64,000 nucleotides of DNA from Candidatus Promineofilum glycogenicum (lineage in GTDB: Bacteria > Chloroflexota > Anaerolineae > Promineifilales > Promineifilaceae). Below the pieces are notes generated by a model, which saw only the letters and a list, made by a program, of their open reading frames with translations, was not told where the DNA came from and searched no databases. The stretch lies in assembly GCA_016707605.1 (NCBI GenBank), contig JADJHJ010000006.1, positions 1 through 64,000 on the forward strand. The letters are read 5' to 3'. Shown in pieces: positions 11,884 to 22,528 of the stretch. The position numbers and the translations under genes were made by a program. Within the stretch, counting starts at the first letter, position 1. Each line of letters starts with the position of its first letter.

Positions 11884-14528
11884 ATGTCGGCCAATTTCGA
11901 CTGGCAAACGGAAGAAGACGACCGGCGCGAACATGCCGGCTGGGACGATCCGATTGAGAAGCAACCGGCCACCCCGCCGCGCCGCCCGCCCTGGCGGCTG
12001 CTGGCGGTCATCGGCACGCTACTGCTGGCCGTGGGCGCGCTGGTGTGGTGGCGCGTCGACCGGCGCATTGACGAGACGATGCAAGCTGTGCGTACCGACG
12101 TCATCGCCAGCCACAATCTGGTGCAGCGCGCCGCCGTCGAGGGGACGCCGAGGTCTTTCGCTCCTTCCTCTCCGGCCGCGACCCGGCCTGGACGGCGGGC
12201 GAGTTGGCCGTGTTCGACGGCGGCCTCTTCGCCGACCGCGCCCCGTTCGGTCTCTCCCCGGTCGAAGGCTCGCTGCCGGCCATTCTGCCCGCGCCGGACG
12301 AGGAGCCGGACGCCGCCGCCCACCCGGCCGACATCGTTCTTTCGCCCGATTTCAGCGAGGCCGTTGTCACCGTTGACCAGCCCTACACGACCGGCGATGG
12401 ACAAACGGTCGTCCTGCAACAGACGACCGTTTTCCGCCGCGGCGACCGGCGCTGGCTCATGGCCCCGCCGCTGAACGTGGACGAGTTCTGGGGCGAATGG
12501 CAGACGGTCGAGGGCGACCGGCTGAGCCTCATCTATCCCCAGCGCGATGCCGACGTGGCCATCCGTCTGGCCGACGACTTCGACGCGGCCATCGCCAGAA
12601 TGTGCGCCATGCTGGAGGAGATCGACTGCTCAGCCGACTTCTACCTGACCGTCCGCCTCGACACCGACCCACAGGCACTGGCCGACCTGTCGACGCCGCT
12701 GGGCGGGCTGCGCCGGGCGCGCACGACAGCCAACATCCTGGAGTTGCCCGCCCCATCGCTGGTCGGGCTGCCGGCGGGCGACGCGATGCAGCAGGAGGCG
12801 GGCTACGCCGCGCTGCGCGACGGCTACGCCCGCCACGTCCTCGGCGCGGCCATCGCCCAGACCGTCGGCTGGGACTGCTGCGAGGCGGCGGTCTACTTTG
12901 CGCTGTTGCTCGATTACCAGTTCAGCCAACTGGGGCTGGCCGAAGCGTGGCCGGTGGGCGCGGCCGACTATCGCCGCGTGCTCGACGAACGCACAACGCT
13001 GGCCGGGCTGGGGTCGCTCATGAGCGACGAGTCGCCGGCCGTGGTCGACGACGATAGCCTGTGGCGGACACGCGTGGCTATTGACTTCCTGCTCCACAGC
13101 GGCGGCGGCCGTCCGGCGGCCGAGTTGCAACGGCGGCTGGATCGCGCCCGCGGCTTCAACCAGTTCGCCCGCCGAGTGCTCGACAGCGCCACGGACGGCC
13201 GCCCTGTGCCGGCTGACGTGACCCAGGCGTTCTGGCTCTACGCCCTGCAACGGGCGGCCGAGGCCGAGACCGAGGCGCAACCCATTGCCCCAGACGAGAC
13301 ACTCTATCTCGTCTGCACCGCGCCGGGCGAATCGGAAGCGCCGGAAACGTCGCGGCTGCTGCGCTATGAGCCGGCGGCCGACGCGTGGACCGAGTTATAC
13401 GAACTCGAAGGCTTTATCTGGATGACGCCGCTGCCGGGCCGGGAGCAGATGCTCTTGCAGGAGTTCGCCCTGGCCAGCGAGGCGTGGCGGACGCGCGTCT
13501 GGCGCGACGGCGACATTTCGACCGTGTTCGTCTCTGACGCCAACACCGGGGAGTCGGCCGTGTCGATGGGCCAGACGGATCCAACGGGCACGCAGTTGCT
13601 CGTTTATACGTTCGATCCCGACGAGGGGGATACACGCGTTCTGATGGTTGACCTGCGCACCTGCGTGGGCAACTGCGCCGCGACGCGCCTGGCCGGCATT
13701 CCCTACTGGTCGCCCAACAGCGGTCGGGCGCTCTATAGCGGTGATGGCAGGACTTACCCCACCCCGCTCCTGCTTGTCAATGGCCGCACGGTGCTGCTCG
13801 ACTCATCCGAACCTTTCGTGCAGCGGCCCATCGCCATCGGTTCCGGTTACGCGGAGGACGCTGCATCGCTCATCGACGTGGGCGTGGGCTACTCCCCGTT
13901 CTGGCTCGATGACGAAACGTTCGGCTTCATCCGTCGTGTAAACGAGGCGGACACCGACCGGGCCGACGAGCTAGAGATCGTCCTGGCCACGGTTGACGAC
14001 CTGACGCCACAGACGATCTTGCTCGGCTCCGACCTGGAGCAGTTCCTGCCCGACGAACAACTGCGGCGGATGACGCTGGCCTACGTGACCACCAACCCGC
14101 AGTGGCCGGACAAGCTGTTTATCGTCGCCCGCGACAGCCTCGATGATGAGGCGTTTGTGTTTCTCTATGACATAGCCACGGGCCGGCCGGAGCTGCGCCT
14201 GACGCTGCCGGCCGACTTCAACCACTCGCTCGGCTTCTCGCCCGACGGTCGCTACCTGGTGCTGACCGGAACCGGCTACCAGCCCAACGACCCGGACAGC
14301 AACCTGGCCCCCATGCTGCTGCACGACATCGCCGCCAACCGTACGTTCCCCCTGCTGGCCCGCCTGCCCTACTTCCTGCCGTCGGTCGTCTATGACTGGA
14401 CGCCCGACGGCCTGCTGGCCGTGGCTCTCGACGAGAACCTCATCGGCCTGATCGACCCCGACCGCGGCGGCGTGCGGCTGTTGCGGCACAACCAGGGGGC
14501 GTGTACGTCGGTGGCGTGGCTGGGCTAG
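11884..14528 (+). CDS. membrane protein with beta-propeller-like C-terminus, paralogue B (one apparent frameshift)
   Basis: About 880 residues after adding one base near 12139-12144. The first half repeats the upstream gene: MSANFDWQTEEDDRRE, a membrane segment (LLAVIGTLLLAVGALVWW), SGRDPAW, VVLQQTTVFRRGDRRWLMAPP and WDCCEAAVYFALLLDYQF. The second half (from about residue 440) has TolB/WD40-like strands, for example GFSPDGRYLVLTGTGY and YDWTPDGLLAVALD. It thus looks like an anchored sensor or binding domain fused to a propeller. The stop overlaps the following palindrome by one base. Confidence 0.65.
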
Positions 14529-14560
14529 ACCTCTGAGGTTTGCGGCAAACCTCAGAGGTC
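14528..14560. repeat. perfect 15-bp palindrome
   Basis: GACCTCTGAGGTTTG (14528-14542) and its exact complement (14546-14560) are separated by CGG. It starts on the last base of the upstream stop codon and ends 18 bp before the MiaB-like start. No T run follows, so it is not a classic terminator. Confidence 0.9.
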
Positions 14561-14578
14561 TGTAGAATCCTGCCGATC

Positions 14579-15995
14579 ATGAGCAAGACCTATCACTTCT
14601 GGATCACCGGCTGTCAGATGAACTACGCCGACGCGCGGCGGGTGGCGGTCGAGCTGGAAAAGCTCGGCTATCGCCCCACGCCCCGCGCCGAGGACGCCGA
14701 CGTGGTCGTGCTGGAGACGTGCACCGTCCGGCAGCAGTCGGAGGACAAGGCGTACCACAAGCTGCAAAGCCTGCGGCCGTTGAAGGCCCGCCGGCCGGAG
14801 ATGACCGTGGCCGTCATGGGCTGCGTCGTCGGCGTGCGCGGCAACGAGGCGCTGACGCAGCGCTTCCCGTTCGTGGACGTGTTCATGGAGCCTTCGACCG
14901 ACGGGCTGCCGCTGGTCAGCCATCTGACGCAGGATAGCGACTATGCGCTGGAGCTGGCCGAGACGGCGGCGCGGCATGCGTTGATGGATGAAGACCCTCT
15001 TCCAAGCGCAGGGGAGGGGCGGGGCAGGGGAGAGTTTCCCTGCTCCCCTTCCCCCCTCCCCTGGGCGGCCTGGCATCTCTGCGCCAGTCGCCGTCGTCTA
15101 CGGCTGCTCCCACGCCTGCACCTTCTGCATCATCCCGCAGAAGCGCGGCCGGGAGCGCAGCCGGCCGGTGGGCGAGATCGTGGCCGAGGTGCGTGGGCTG
15201 GTGGCCGCGGGCGTCAAAGAGGTCGTGCTGCTGGGGCAGATCGTCGACCGCTACGGCACTGACGTTGGCGACGGCCCGGATTTGGCCGACCTGTTGCGTG
15301 TCGTCAACGACGTGGACGGGCTGGAGCGCATCCGCTTCCTGACCAGCCACCCCAACTACATGACCGACCGCATCCTGCGCGCCGTGGCCGATCTGCCCAA
15401 GGTGATGCCGCAGATCGAAGTGCCCATCCAGGCCGGCGACAACGACGTGCTGGAGGCGATGAAGCGCGGCTACACCCGCGAGCAGTACCGCGACCTCATC
15501 CACCGCGTGCGCGAGGTCATTCCCGACGCCGCCATCCACTGCGACATCATCGTCGGCTTCCCCGGCGAGACGGCGGCCCAGTTCCAGGCCACCTACGACA
15601 TCCTGGCCGAGCTGCGGCTGGACAAGCTGCACCTGGCCCGCTATAGCCCGCGGCCGGGCACGGTCAGCGCCCGGCGCATGGCCGACGACGTGAGCGACGA
15701 GGAGAAGCGCCGCCGCTTCCATCTGATCGAGAGCTTGCAGAAAGAGGTTTCGACGGAGAAGATGCGCCGCTATCTGGGGCAGACGGTCGAGGTGCTGGTG
15801 GAAGATCGTGACAAGGGGCGCTGGCGCGGCCGCACGCCGCACAACAAGCTCGTCTTCTTCGACGACGCCCGCGACCTGCGCGGCCAACTGGTGCCCGTCC
15901 AGGTGACCCACACCGGGCCGTGGAGCATGTCGGGCAAGACCGCCGACCACCGACCAGCCGCGGTTGAATCTATCCCGCTCACTATCGCCCTGTAA
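14579..15995 (+). CDS. MiaB-like tRNA methylthiotransferase interrupted by a palindrome
   Basis: Radical-SAM enzyme that adds a methylthio group to modified adenosine in tRNA. The N-terminal UPF0004 domain keeps its three cysteines (TGCQMNYAD, ETCTVRQQSED, MGCVVGVRG). The radical-SAM site CSHACTFC and RGRERSRP follow, then a C-terminal TRAM region (GQTVEVLVEDRD). The frame changes by +1 between the two halves, within a 55-bp G/C-rich palindrome at 15009-15063. Removing exactly those bases joins DPLPSG to RPGISAPVAVVYGCSH in one frame of about 453 residues. As written, the protein is truncated at about residue 230; it is either a recent knock-out or a mis-sequenced repeat. Confidence 0.85.
15009..15063. 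repeat. G-rich palindrome inside the MiaB-like gene
   Basis: CAGGGGAGGGGCGGGGCAGG (15009 onward) pairs imperfectly with a C-rich arm ending CCCCTCCCCTG at 15063. Its length is 3x18+1, which matches the +1 frame change of the host gene. The words match the repeats at 146 and 56341. Confidence 0.8.
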
Positions 15996-16002
15996 GAAGC
16001 AA

Positions 16003-16076
16003 TCTCACGCAAGACGCAAAGAACGCCAAGCTCAGAAACATTCTGAGCTTGGCGTTCTTTGCGTCTTTGCGTGAGG
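16003..16076. terminator. long palindrome between convergent genes
   Basis: Arms 16003-16038 and 16041-16076 (tandem ACGCAAAGAACGC words ending in CAAGCTCAGAA) are nearly perfect with a 2-4 nt loop. A T run follows on the + side (TTTTCTTT). It lies between the converging MiaB-like and DUF58 genes and probably terminates both, or at least the + one. The word family recurs at 30013, 35372, 38671 and 56418. Confidence 0.7.
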
Positions 16077-16086
16077 TTTTCTTTCT

Positions 16087-17390
16087 CTACACCGTAAAGT
16101 ACCCCGCCTGTGTCGCCCCCCGGCTCAGCGCCGACGTCAGGTCGTCGCCGTTGTTGACCAGGTAGGCCACCTGCCCGCTGCCGCGCAGGAGTTGGTAGAG
16201 TGGTTCGGCCGAAGTGCGGCCGTGGAACGACGCCGGGTTGACCAGGATAGTCACGACGCGCAACCCACGGCGCGTCAATTGCCGCGCCGCCAGCGACCAC
16301 TCCTCGCGGGCCAGGGGCGTCACGGCGATGATCGTCGAGCCGCGCGGGAAGAGGTGGGATTCGGCGTGGAGCATGTCGGCCAGGGGCACGTCCCCCTGGG
16401 CGCGCAACACGGCCAGCGTTTCCAGGATGCGGTTGAATTGCCGCTCGCCCCGGTCGGGTTGCAGGATTTCGTTCGACTGCCCATAGGCCAGCATCCCCAC
16501 CGCCCGGTCGCGCCGCAGAAAGAACTGGGCCACCGAGGCGGCAATGGAGACGGTGTACTCCTCGGTCGATTCGGTCAGGCGGAACTCCTGCATCTTCAGC
16601 CAGGCGGGCATGTCGCCCGGCGGCGGGGGCGCGGGGATGGCCCCCTTGCGCGGCGTCACGTGGCCATAGACGGACATGTCGGGCACAACCCAGATGTCGG
16701 CCAGCGGGTCAAGCTCGAACTCCTTGACCACCAGCCGGTCGCGCCGCGCCGTGCTGCGCCAGTGGATGCGGTTGAAGCTGTCGCCCGGCTCATAGTCGCG
16801 CACGCCGGAGGCGTTGGTGGTGATGGTGTGGGTGCGCCGCCGCAGCGCGTCGCCGCCGGGCAGGATGCCGACGGGCAGGGCGAACTGGTGGATGGGGAAG
16901 GTCATGGGGAAGACGACGACGTTGCTGGTCGGCGTCAGGTCGCGCTCCAGCGGGAAGAGGCCAAACGGGTCGCTGGTGCGCAGGCGGATGGGGCCGAGCT
17001 GGTAGCGTCCGCGCTGCTGGCAGATGGTCGTCACCCGCCAGCTATAGCTCTGCCGCGCCCCCAGCCCGTTGACGACGTGGCTGGAGTAGTGGAACGGCAG
17101 CGTCGAGTAGTCGCGCACCTCCAGCCACAGCTTGGGCAGGAAGGTCGTGTTGCGGACGTTGAAGCGCTCCTCCAGCGGCCGGCCGACCTGCGTGCGGCGC
17201 ACGCGCGTCACCCGCGACAGGTGGACGCCGTTGAGGTTGACCCAGGCCCAGACGAACGACAGGATGAGCAGCAGGCCCAGGAGATAGGCCAGCGTGAACA
17301 GCAAGTCGCGGCCGGTGATCAGGCCGGCGACAAAGGCCACCAGGGCCAGGACAAAGACGACCGTGCGCCGCTGCCCCAGAAAGCCGCTCA

Positions 17391-17391
<1 letters not shown>
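16087..17391 (-). CDS. DUF58 domain membrane protein
   Basis: 434 residues. Two adjacent N-terminal membrane segments (residues about 10-55, VVFVLALVAFVAGLI and LLFTLAYLLGLLLILSFVW) precede a domain with the DUF58 hallmark YEPGDSFNRIHWRSTAR, then a vWA-like region. DUF58 proteins accompany MoxR AAA+ ATPases and are thought to act in metal or cofactor insertion or envelope processes. The start was chosen at 17391, where its ATG overlaps the moxR stop by one base (TAATG), so the two are translationally coupled. Confidence 0.9.
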
Positions 17392-18356
<965 letters not shown>

Positions 18357-18415
18357 GTTTTACTCCTGATTGGGCTGACGCAACTGCACTCCCGACGAGA
18401 CGCGCCGGAAAGGGA

Positions 18416-18444
18416 AGTATATCATTTGTCGGCCGCAAAAGTAA
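18416..18444 (-). promoter_or_regulatory. candidate promoter of moxR-DUF58
   Basis: On the minus strand TATACT (18416-18421) lies 17 bp downstream of TTACTT (18439-18444), about 60 bp before the moxR ATG. The -10 is good and the -35 weak. The rest of the gap 18357-18671 holds no gene on either strand and no clear promoter for the divergent lipoprotein. Confidence 0.4.
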
Positions 18445-18671
18445 TAATTAGGTGACATTTTGGGGTCAACGGTCTGAGCATTACCGCATTAGTCTAGCAT
18501 AGCGCGATTGTGCGCCAGTCAAAAACAAAGCTCACTGGGAGTTAATTAAGTGACACCCCCAGGCTGAGAAATCGACTAAAGTAACGCCGGTTGGCGCACG
18601 GCGTGCTAAGATTCGCGCCGCGCGACACAAACCGTGCTTATCAATCAAATTGAGAAGGAGTAGTTCAAGAC

Positions 18672-19787
18672 GTGAATCGCAAATCCGTGTACTGGCTGGC
18701 CCTATTGGTATTCGCCCTTCTCATCGCCGCCTGCAGCCCGACAGGGGGATCGCAGGAACCCACGGCCGATGCTCCGGCCGCGACCGAGACAACCGCGCCG
18801 GAGGCCACCGACGCGCCCGCGCCGACGGAAGCGCCGGCCACAACCGAGGCCCCGGCCGAAGCCGCCGCCTGCCCGACGGCCAGCGACGACACCTACCTGC
18901 TACGCAACCCGCAGCACGGCTACTGCCTGCTCTACCCGGCCACCCACAAGGTCGAGCGGCCCAACGCCGACGAGGTCAATCTGGTTATCGGCAGCCTGCT
19001 GAACACGATCGAGCCGCGGGCCAACATCCGCGTCATCACCGGCGACGGCGTGACGGCGGCGAGCTTCGCCGACGACATCGTCACCTCGTTTGAGGGCTTC
19101 GAGATCGCGCGCTCGGAGACGACCGTGGCCGGGCAGCCGGCGGTCGTGCTCGACGACGTGCCCGGCCAGGACATCAACCGCCAGGTGATCTTCACCTACG
19201 AGGAGCGCCTCTATCACATCTACTTCACGCCTATCGACCCGGCCGACACCACGGCCATCGATGGCTTCATGCAGGGCATTCTCGACTCCTTTACCTTCAT
19301 GCCCGTCAGCGAGACGGTGACGGCCGCGGACGAGTGCGTGACGCCCAGGTCGGAGCAGCAGGCCATCACCAGCGACACGTTCGGCTTCTGCGCGCTCCTG
19401 CCGGCCGACTTCAGCTATGAGGAGCCGAGCGCGACCAACGCCAACCTGTTCGTCGGCTCGATGATGGACGTGGCCCAGCCGAAGCTGATGATCGAAGTGA
19501 CCGACGCCGGCGGGCAGACGGCGGCCGAGGCGGCCGATGCGCTGCTGGCCGAGTTCCCGGCCGACATGGGCATCCAGCGCACCTTCGGCGATACGTTGGG
19601 CTACGAGGTGGCCGAGCGGCTCGACGGCGTGCCCGGGCAGGACGTGGGCCGGGTGTTGCTGGCTGTCCACAACGACAAGCTGTACCGCTTGACCTTTGTC
19701 CCGGCCGACCTGGCGCAGAGCGAGGTCTATGCGCAGATGGAGGAGTTGTTCAACATGGTCCTCCAGACCTGGCGCTTCCTGCCATAA
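18672..19787 (+). CDS. lipoprotein with a duplicated domain
   Basis: 371 residues with a signal peptide (WLALLVFALLIAACS, lipobox AAC) and a Pro/Thr/Ala-rich linker to about residue 65. Two similar modules of about 135 residues follow. The first reads YCLLYPATHKVERPNADEVNLVIGS and the second FCALLPADFSYEEPSATNANLFVGS; both include a VPGQD turn and a LYRLTF/LYHIYF strand. The GTG start follows a strong GAGAAGGAG site. The function is unknown; the fold is perhaps PsbP/DUF1795-like, but this is a guess. Confidence 0.7.
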   Translation: MNRKSVYWLALLVFALLIAACSPTGGSQEPTADAPAATETTAPEATDAPAPTEAPATTEAPAEAAACPTASDDTYLLRNPQHGYCLLYPATHKVERPNADEVNLVIGSLLNTIEPRANIRVITGDGVTAASFADDIVTSFEGFEIARSETTVAGQPAVVLDDVPGQDINRQVIFTYEERLYHIYFTPIDPADTTAIDGFMQGILDSFTFMPVSETVTAADECVTPRSEQQAITSDTFGFCALLPADFSYEEPSATNANLFVGSMMDVAQPKLMIEVTDAGGQTAAEAADALLAEFPADMGIQRTFGDTLGYEVAERLDGVPGQDVGRVLLAVHNDKLYRLTFVPADLAQSEVYAQMEELFNMVLQTWRFLP

Positions 19788-19900
19788 GAGAGAAGAGGGA
19801 CGCGGAGAAACGCAGAGGGGACGCGGAGAAACGCAGAGGAAGAAATCTTATTCTCTGCGTCTCTCTGCGCTCCTCCGCGTCTCTCTGCGTCCCTCTCTAT
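19788..19900. repeat. inverted repeat, CGGAGAAACGCAGAG word family
   Basis: Two tandem GGGACGCGGAGAAACGCAGA words face complementary TCTCTGCGTC/TCCGCGTC words. It begins immediately after the lipoprotein stop codon. Confidence 0.85.
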
Positions 19901-19934
19901 TTTTCTTCGCCGCTTTTCGTTTATACTATGAGTT

Positions 19935-21986
19935 ATGAAGCGACTGCACGGCAGTCTGGCGCTCATCGTCCTCCTGTCGCTTTCCGCCTGCTCCCTGCTG
20001 CGGCCGGGCGGCGGGCCGGTTGTTCGCTCTGAGTCGGCCGTGCCCCTGCCCACGGCGACCGGCGTCCCCCCCGCCGGCGCGCCGCAGATCGCCATCCTCT
20101 CCCCGCTGCACGTGGACAGCCGCGCCGGCCGCCTCTACGCCACCGGCCAGGTCAATGGCCAGCCGAAGCTACTGGTGCTCGACGCCGCCGACGGCCGCCT
20201 GCTGGCCGCCTGGGACACGCTCGGCCAACTGGCCCTGGACGCGGCGCGCAACCGGCTGGTGGTCGATGGCGGTCGTCAGGGGGTGTCGCTGCTCGACGCC
20301 ACGACGGGCGAAGTGGCCGCCGTCGTCGCCCTGCCGGCGCAGGACGGCCCGCCCGCGCCGCAGATCGACGCCGAGACGGGCCTGGTCTACGCCTTCCGCG
20401 CGGCGACGGTCTACACCATCGACCCGGCCACCGCGGCCATCCTCGAAGCCACGCCGCTAACCGTCGCCCACACCGTCTGCGACGAACCGGCCGGCGACGC
20501 GCCCATCTACCAGACGGCCTATGACCCGGCCGCCAGCCGCCTCTACCTGTCGTTCATCTCTTACAACTGCATCCCCTGGGTGTCGATGACTCTCGTCGCC
20601 TACGACGGCCAGGAGCTAACCGAGCTTGGCCGCCACGACGTGGACATCCGCTCCCAGTTCGCGCCCCACGACGGCCAGCTCTTCGGCGCGTCCGTCTCGC
20701 GGCTGGGGCCAACGGCGTACTGGGCCTGGGACGGGGCGGCGCAGTGGGCGGAGACCAACGCCGACTTCATCGGCCCGCCGACGGGCATCGCCGTCGATGG
20801 CGGGCGGGGCGTCATCTACGAGGCGCTGGGCGAAACGCTGCGCGTCATCGCACCCAATGGGCGGGTGGTGCGCAGCGAGACGGCCGTGCCCCTGCTGGCC
20901 GGCAGCGCGCTGGCCGCCTACGACAGCGGCCACGACCAACTCTACTTTGTCAGTCCCTCCGGCCGGCTCAGCCTGTGGCCGGCGGCCAACCTGTTCGACG
21001 CCCAATCGCCGCCGCTGGCCGCGCCGTCGGCCCTGCCCGCCGCGCCGGTGACGTGGCTGGCCCTGTCGCCCAACTGGCACAACGACAATACCATGCTGGC
21101 TCTGGTGGAGAACGAGTGCGCCGCGGCCGGTGGGGGGCTGTTCGTCCTGCTCGATCCGGCCGTTGGCTGGCAGCCGGCGACGACGCCCACGGCCGGCGCG
21201 TGCCAGACAGTGACCGCCGCCGCCTTCTCGCCCGACTACGCCCACGACTCGCTGCTCTTCGCCGCCACGGCCGAGCCAACAACGGTGCTGCGCTCCGTCG
21301 ACGGCGGGCGCTCCTGGACGGCGGCCGAGTCACCCTTTCCGGCCGGCGTTGTCCGCGCCCTGCTGCCCTCGCCCACCTATGGCGCTGACCAGACGCTCTT
21401 CGCCCTGCTGGACGACGGCGCGCTGTACCGCTCGCGCGACGGTGGGCGGACGTGGCGGGCGATGGCACAACCGCTCGACCGGCTGGCCATACTCGACGCC
21501 GCCGGCCCACGGCTCGATCTCTTCGGCGCGCGGGCCGGCCAACTGCTGCGCTCCGACGACGGCGAGACGTGGACGCCGGTCGGGCCGACGCCCAACGCCG
21601 AGACGCTGCTGCTGCTGTCGGCCGCGCCCTCCAGTGGGCCGGCGCCGGCGCTCTACGCCTTCACCGCCGGGGGCAAGTTCGCCCGTTCGCTCGACGGCGG
21701 GCTGTCGTGGGCCGGCGTCATGGAGACCTCGGCTGCGCCGGTGCAACTGGCCGTGGCCGTCACGATGCCCGACGAAACCCGCCCCGTCTTCCTGCTGCAC
21801 CAGCGGACGATCGTCGCCTCCTACGACGGCATGAGCAGCATCTGGGCCGCCACGGCGGCCGACGAGGCCGGGCGCTACCGGCCGACGGCCGTCGCCCTGC
21901 CGCCCGACTTCGCCGCCGCGCCGTTCCTGTTCGTGGGCACGGTGGATGGGCAGGTGTTGCGGGTAAGGGCGGATGCGTTGCCGTAA
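19935..21986 (+). CDS. beta-propeller / Asp-box repeat lipoprotein
   Basis: 683 residues with a lipoprotein signal (LALIVLLSLSACS). Residues about 50-360 form YVTN/PQQ-like strands (RLYATGQVNGQPKLLVLDAADGRL). From about 440 there are four BNR/Asp-box motifs: VDGGRSWTA, RDGGRTWRA, DDGETWTP and LDGGLSWAG. Such repeats build beta-propellers as in sialidases and Ycf48-like assembly factors. No catalytic set is visible, so a binding or scaffold role on the outer face of the membrane is inferred. Confidence 0.75.
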   Translation: MKRLHGSLALIVLLSLSACSLLRPGGGPVVRSESAVPLPTATGVPPAGAPQIAILSPLHVDSRAGRLYATGQVNGQPKLLVLDAADGRLLAAWDTLGQLALDAARNRLVVDGGRQGVSLLDATTGEVAAVVALPAQDGPPAPQIDAETGLVYAFRAATVYTIDPATAAILEATPLTVAHTVCDEPAGDAPIYQTAYDPAASRLYLSFISYNCIPWVSMTLVAYDGQELTELGRHDVDIRSQFAPHDGQLFGASVSRLGPTAYWAWDGAAQWAETNADFIGPPTGIAVDGGRGVIYEALGETLRVIAPNGRVVRSETAVPLLAGSALAAYDSGHDQLYFVSPSGRLSLWPAANLFDAQSPPLAAPSALPAAPVTWLALSPNWHNDNTMLALVENECAAAGGGLFVLLDPAVGWQPATTPTAGACQTVTAAAFSPDYAHDSLLFAATAEPTTVLRSVDGGRSWTAAESPFPAGVVRALLPSPTYGADQTLFALLDDGALYRSRDGGRTWRAMAQPLDRLAILDAAGPRLDLFGARAGQLLRSDDGETWTPVGPTPNAETLLLLSAAPSSGPAPALYAFTAGGKFARSLDGGLSWAGVMETSAAPVQLAVAVTMPDETRPVFLLHQRTIVASYDGMSSIWAATAADEAGRYRPTAVALPPDFAAAPFLFVGTVDGQVLRVRADALP

Positions 21987-22528
21987 GCCCTGGCCAACGC
22001 GGCGAGCCATTTGACGCGAACGCCGGCTACAGACGAGGGCGACACCCTGTAATTACGCCTACGTTTATTGTTTATGCTGTCCTGTGTTAATACTCATGAC
22101 GAACGTCACTATACTGGGTCGCTGATGAGTTGTATACTGTAACTACGACCGATCTCTCGGCCGCGTCGGGGCGCAGGTAGAGAGAGGCTGCTACGCTCGA
22201 TCGGGAAGTCAAAGGGAGCCATTCTACGCAGTACCTGGCCCATCGAGGTCAACAACATGTGGAGTATACGGGATCAGAGAGGCCGCGGCTGGTTCAGCGC
22301 GGCCGTTTCGCGTTTCTCTGGCCTGGTCCGCGCCGTCACGTTGTGCCTTTTAGAGAGAAATTGGCTGGCTGGTAGGGAGTGGTTAGCCAGGGAGGGAAGC
22401 TTATTGTTACACACCGATTCGTGGATTCCCCAGCGGCAGATGGTGATCCTAGACCAGGCATGCTTGTAGGAGCCAACAAGCTCAACAGTTGTCGCCTGTT
22501 TGGCCCTGAACGTACATAGAGGACAATC
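21987..22528. other. intergenic region without clear gene
   Basis: This 540-bp stretch is less GC-rich than its surroundings. A short open frame at 22257-22469 has no recognisable product or ribosome site. A TATACT at 22133-22138 could be a -10 box but lacks a convincing -35. It probably carries the leader of the giant RCC1 gene. Confidence 0.4.

Noticed and set aside
14540..14578. Earlier start for the MiaB-like protein
   Set aside because: The additional residues (RQTSEVCRILPI) come from the right arm of the 14528 palindrome; ATG 14579 directly precedes the conserved domain.
22257..22469. Short open frame before the RCC1 giant
   Set aside because: No ribosome site, no recognisable product and unusual composition; it is more likely leader or intergenic sequence.
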